From Macrobrachium rosenbergii (lineage: Eukaryota > Arthropoda > Malacostraca > Decapoda > Palaemonidae): a stretch of 64,000 nucleotides of DNA. Positions 58,791 to 64,000 of the stretch are shown here, one piece after another. Under the pieces are notes generated by a model. It saw only the letters and a program-made list of their open reading frames with translations, was not told where the DNA came from and ran no database searches. The position numbers and the translations under genes are program-made. The DNA is taken from NCBI RefSeq assembly GCF_040412425.1, contig NC_089756.1, positions 4,992,498 to 5,056,497 on the forward strand. Reading direction: 5' to 3'. Each line of letters starts with the position of its first letter. Position 1 is the stretch's first letter.

Positions 58791-59440
58791 ATTTCTTTTT
58801 TATCTTTAAGGATATTTTTCATTGTGCTGTTGAAACTTTTTATGACTTGATCAAGGGGATTTTTTGTTAGTTTTTTGTATGCCGTATCATCATCCAGTAG
58901 GGCTTGCATGCGTGATATGTAGTCAACTTTATCTAAAATTACAATACTATTCGATTTATCAGCTTTTGTGATGTGGATTGTATTGTCTATTTTAAGGTCG
59001 GTCAAGCTTTTCTTATAGCGAGCAGGGAAATTGCTTTCATGCCTAACATTCGCAGCTCCATAAATGATACCTTTAACTATATAAATATGATTTTGAGGAA
59101 TATCAATGTTTTTCAAATACACATAGGGACGACGCACTCGTTAAAGCAGAGGGTCTGTTAGATACAAAGAAGGATGAACCATATCCGAGCGCACTCACAA
59201 CATTTTCACTTATTTGTTTACTTGATAAATTTATAACACAGTCATTGCGTGCACTATTAGTCCAGTCACTGCTATCAATAAGATTTTTTAGTTTTCTGTC
59301 GAGTTTTCTTGTTAGGGCATCTGTAGTCCTACGAAGTTTTCCATAAATTTCTTGTCGCAGCGAGTCCTTCCATTATCCGGAATAGAATGATTAAATGAAA
59401 TTCTGGCTTTTTCTAGTTAAAATGAAAATTTTCTTTCTCC
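58760..59440 (-). pseudogene. Left Penelope-like copy: N-terminal region
   Basis: From 59137 the frame reads GAANVRHESNFPARYKKSL and ITKADKSNSIVILDKVDYI, the conserved RT1-side region of Penelope-like proteins. Further 5', a different frame (about 59420-59150) gives RKLDRKLKNLIDSSDW and VINLSSKQISENVVSALGYG, also typical. Two frame changes (about 59120 and 58770) split it from the RT core. Confidence 0.8.
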
Positions 59441-59488
59441 TCTTGCTTTGCGGCTGCTATGTTTTTAACATCATGGCACTGAATTCGT

Positions 59489-60007
59489 TGAATGGGTGAT
59501 TGTCATATCTTCTTTAGCAAGGATTTAAGGGAGCACTTGTTCTCACTCTTCAGGAACTTGAAGAAGTGTCTGTCTGAACAAGTGCTCCATGATTAAAACG
59601 GCGTGGTAGCAAGGCTTGTTTTCTTCAGGAACTTGAAGAAGTGTCTGTCTGAACAAGTGCTCCATTCTTCTTAAACGGCGTTAGCAAGAATTGTTCAGAC
59701 AGACACTTCTTCAGTGATTGTCATATCTTTAAACGGCGTGGTAGCAAGGATTATTGAAGAAGTGTCTGTCTGAACAAGTGCTCCATATCTTCTTAAACGG
59801 CGTGGTAGCAAGGATTTAGGGAGCACTTGTTCAGACAGACACTTCTTCAGGAACTTGAAGAAGTGTCTGTCTGAACAAGTGCTCCATATCTTCTTAAACG
59901 GCGTGGTAGCAATTTTAAGCACTTGTTCAGACAGACACTTCTTAGAACTTGAAGTGTCTGTCTGAACAGAGAATATCTTAAACGGCGTGGTAGATTTAGG
60001 AGCAAAG
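59489..60007. repeat. Hairpin-rich tandem array between the two Penelope-like copies
   Basis: Five or six imperfect units built from GAAGAAGTGTCTGTCTGAAC, a CAAGTGCTCC segment, and TTAAACGGCGTGGTAGCAAG, some inverted relative to others. The clearest palindrome, 59820-59885, has 30-bp arms starting GGAGCACTTG and a 6-bp loop. It lies where the 5' ends of both copies meet, so it may be multiplied 5' sequence of the element. Confidence 0.8.
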
Positions 60008-60099
60008 ATAAAAAACGAATTCAGTGCCATGATGTTAAAACGCACAAAGCCGCAAAGCAAGAGGAGAAAGAAAAATTTAAGAAAACAAATCCTATTCCG

Positions 60100-60800
60100 G
60101 ATAAATGGAAGGACTGCTGCGACAAGAAATTTATGGAAAACTTCGTATGACACAGATGCCCTAACAAGAAAACTCGACAGAAAACTAAAAATCTTATTGA
60201 TAGCAGTGACTGGACTATTATCAGTAAACAAATGTTGTGAGTGCTCAGATCATTCTTTGTATCTAAACCCTCTTTCGAAAAACATTGATATTCATTTATG
60301 GAGCTGCGAATGTTAGGCATGAAAGCAAAAAAAGCTTCTTGACAATCAATCCACATCACAAAAAAGCTGATAAATTAGTATTGTAATTTTAGATAAAGTT
60401 GAACTATGCAAGCCCTACTGGATGATGATACGGCATACAAAACTAACAAAAAAAATCCCCTTGATCAAGTCATAAAAAGTTTCAACAGCACAGTGAAAAA
60501 AATCCTTAAAGATAAAAAGAACTAATCAGTTGTCGGTCAAATTTCCTCTCGTTACCTTACTTGTACGGATTAGTAAAAACACACAAAGAAAACAATGCGG
60601 CCTATTATCAGTACTGTTGGCTCAGTATCATATAAACTTTCGAAATATATTACCAAACTCTTGTCTCCGTTACTTGGAACTATCTCAGATTCTCACGTAT
60701 ATAATAGTCTAGATTTAGTTGATAAATTAAACAAAATCACTTTTGCCCCACTGATAGATTCGTTAGCTTTGATGTTTGTTCTCTTTTCACTAAAGTAACT
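60100..60800 (+). pseudogene. Right Penelope-like copy: N-terminal and early RT, decayed
   Basis: Short pieces only. RKLDRKLK near 60172, a TDALTRK stretch, and from 60595 MRPIISTVGSVSYKLSKYI to NSLDLVDKLNKITF. Compared with the left copy there are many deletions of 5-60 bp and frame changes, including one at motif A (about 60757). Confidence 0.8.
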
Positions 60801-61983
60801 ATAGATTCAATTTTAGAGTATCTTAGTAATGAATTAATCCATCACGAATTACCTCTATCTGTAAGTCATATCATTTCTCTCACTAGGTTGTGCATTTGTG
60901 ATTGTAAGTTTATATTCAATGGTGCATTTTACCAACAAATATTTGGTATGGCAATGGGCAACCCTTTATCCCCACTCCTCTCAAACTTGTACATGGAGTT
61001 CTTTGAAAAACGATATATACCTAATATCATTTATACTCCTTTAAAGTGGTATAGGTATGTTGACGATATTTTAGCTGTTTTGCCTGCTGGTATTGATATA
61101 AATGATTTACTCTCTAATTTGAATAACCAGGTACCATCCATTAAGTTTACGTTAGAATTAGAAAAAGACAATTGCCTCCCTTTCTTAGATGTTTTAATAC
61201 ATAGAGAACCATTTCAATGTAAATTCAGTATTTATAGGAAACCAACCAACAACTTAACTATGTCCATTTTTATTCAGGCCATCACCTCAACATCAAAATA
61301 TCAATTTTTCCTCTATGTTTTTACGAGGCTTGCGCATTGTCAGTCCCCAGTATTTGGATAAAGAAATTGAACACATAAGAAAAATAGGGACAGATTTATG
61401 TTATCCTTCACATATACTAGACATTTGTTATAACAAAGCCCACAAAAAGTTTTATAGTGAAAATAACATGAAGAAAGAAACCCCTAAGAACATTCTTAGT
61501 TTGCCTTATTTTAGTGGTTTTGAAAACATAAAATCATTGTTAAAATCTTTTAATGTAAACCTCGTTTTTTCTTATAATAACATACTCAAAAGAATGTTAA
61601 TAAAAAATAGCCCTAAAGAAAACAACAACATAATATATAAAATTCCATGTTTGGATTGCCCCTCTTTTTATATTGGCCAATCTAGTAAAAATTTAGATGT
61701 ACGTATTAAGCAACATAAGTATTCAGTCAAAACTGGACAAGCATCCAATGCTATATTCATTCCTTTAAGTGAAAACTCTCACAGGATAAACTGGACTGAA
61801 AGTTCAGCGATTGCCAGATCGAAAGATTTCTCTTCAAGAAATCTATTGGAGTCCGCTATTATCCAGCTTACTTCCAGTTGTAATTTTAATCTTAGCCCTG
61901 GCATGTATTATTTGGACCCCTGTATTAGAAAAATGTTGAAGAATGGCCTAAAAGATAAAATCACTGACTTAATTACAAGTTAG
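60801..61983 (+). pseudogene. Right Penelope-like copy: RT core to GIY-YIG, one frameshift
   Basis: The frame at 60888-61361 has FGMAMGNPLSPLLSNLYMEF and KWYRYVDDILAVLP. A frame change near 61258-61330 leads to the frame 61315-61983, which is open from the RT thumb through a complete GIY-YIG domain: NIIYKIPCLDCPSFYIGQ then VRIKQHKYSVKTG. It ends KDKITDLITS at 61983, the same C-terminus as the left copy. Confidence 0.92.
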
Positions 61984-62451
61984 CTACTTGATATATATTT
62001 TCTATATATCCGTATGTTTAATATAAGTTTTTATTTGTAAAAATGTTCATCTTGCAAAAAGTTATTATTGTTTAAAAAAAAAAGAATTATTGTGTTGTAC
62101 TAAAAATTTTTAGGTGGTCAGTCACGAACCTGTATAATCTTTTAATTGTCCTGTCCCTGCTCCTGAACGGTTGATCCTAATCCTTTGTAAAAAACTCTTA
62201 AATATTTAATCCTGTTTTGGCAGTTCTACTAATTCTTCAACTGTGTTGGATTCCAGGTACATATGTTTCCTTTATAATCCCCATCTGTCATTTATATGAG
62301 ATTTCTTTGTTAACATACTTTTATATTTCTTCGGTCTGCTAAGTAAAGGACATAGTGTCGAAAGGCCTCGCAGCACTCCAGTGTTTCCGTTTCCTTCCTG
62401 GATTTTATCTTTTTTTATATATTCATCACGTTCCATATTTTCGTGATTAAC

Positions 62452-63433
<982 letters not shown>

Positions 63434-63490
63434 AGATGTTTGGAACGCTGTCTAAGAGACTGAGGAAAGATCGGAGGAGGGACGAACACT
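63434..63490 (+). CDS. Candidate first coding exon of a host gene
   Basis: A pyrimidine-rich acceptor-like TTCCATTCCAG (63423-63433) precedes ATG 63436, which opens MFGTLSKRLRKDRRRDEH. The frame then meets a strong donor-like GTAAGT at 63491-63496. The peptide is short and basic and I do not recognise it. No second exon can be joined within the window. The pattern may be chance; GTAAGT alone occurs often. Confidence 0.25.
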
Positions 63491-63675
63491 GTAAGTTAAT
63501 TGTTTATTTTCATGGCAGTTAAATAATCAGTCTTGCTGCTGATCTAGAATCACTTTAAAAGTTAAATTTATTTAAAGAATTACGGAGCTCTTGCTTATTT
63601 CTCATAACTGATTGATAATGAGGGACAAGTATGCTCTCAAAACCTCCTGGCAAAATGTATTTTAATATGAATGCA

Positions 63676-64000
<325 letters not shown>

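Larger units (their letters stand above)
56884..59488 (-). mobile_element. Penelope-like element, left (minus-strand) copy
   Basis: A near-full-length Penelope-like retroelement. The coding region (RT then GIY-YIG endonuclease) reads leftwards and the 3' untranslated part ends at (TA)n with GAAAGGCCTTGCAGCACTCC and TTTTATCTTTATT on the minus strand. It is matched base for base, with small differences, by 60008-62420 in the other orientation. GIY-YIG makes it one of the endonuclease-bearing lineages (Neptune-like by my recollection). Confidence 0.9.
60008..62420 (+). mobile_element. Penelope-like element, right (plus-strand) copy
   Basis: An inverted copy of 56884-59488: starts AACGAATTCAGTGCCATG (mirrored near 59488) and ends with CGAAAGGCCTCGCAGCACTC and TGGATTTTATC near 62355-62410. 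Several small deletions lie in its 5' third (60200-60420). It is flanked by (AC)n-(TA)n, as the left copy is flanked by (TA)n. Confidence 0.9.

Noticed and set aside
59489..62420. Hammerhead ribozyme in the Penelope-like elements
   Set aside because: Such ribozymes are known in this class, but I found no CTGATGAG-type core with a paired GAAA in either orientation here. An algorithmic search could still find a variant.

Overview
The window is eukaryotic, repeat-dominated, non-protein-coding DNA, most likely from a decapod crustacean. The organism is an inference: it rests on very long (TA)n and (CT)n microsatellites, a repeat near 8780-8850 whose sequence I associate with decapod genomes, a dense mix of Ty3/gypsy, Penelope-like and LINE remnants, and low GC with no bacterial-style gene packing. 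I find no confident single-copy host gene; two short exon-like stretches (about 56340-56456 and 63436-63490) are weak candidates.

Layout. 1-2876: unassigned AT-rich DNA. 2881-5478: a transposon-like unit with CCCTTAAAC... inverted ends and a TTAA on one side (piggyBac-like hallmark) whose interior is a ~380-bp satellite in alternating A/B copies. 5955-9260: decayed LINE reverse transcriptase tails. 9348-15361: LTR retrotransposon A (+), decayed. 15383-16724: 5'-truncated LINE with target-site duplication (TSD). 16957-18199: probable lone LTR. 18569-31615: a second, inverted copy of the satellite-bearing unit, split by a 10.4-kb errantivirus-like element (19234-29643, minus strand, gag-pol-env, TSD AGTT) and by a foldback MITE that was amplified with the satellite. 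32457-42888: LTR retrotransposon B. 42929-51287: LTR retrotransposon C. 51288-56880: microsatellites, a long hairpin around (TA)n, a 46-bp tandem array and unassigned DNA. 56884-62420: two Penelope-like elements head to head around a hairpin-rich tandem array. 62420-64000: microsatellites and unassigned DNA, ending in what may be the tail of another Penelope-like element.

The most distinctive system is the A/B/C group. All three have a SCAN-like Gag capsid, one CCHC knuckle or more, a protease, and then integrase placed BEFORE reverse transcriptase-RNase H. That is the order of the Gmr1-like branch of Ty3/gypsy, whose Gag is the proposed source of the vertebrate SCAN domain. Two of the three (A and C) also carry a misplaced piece of their own RT/RNase H at the protease-integrase junction.

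Every coding element here is broken as sequenced. Several breaks fall in homopolymers or short repeats, so some could be assembly errors. All similarity statements are by eye; no searches were run.
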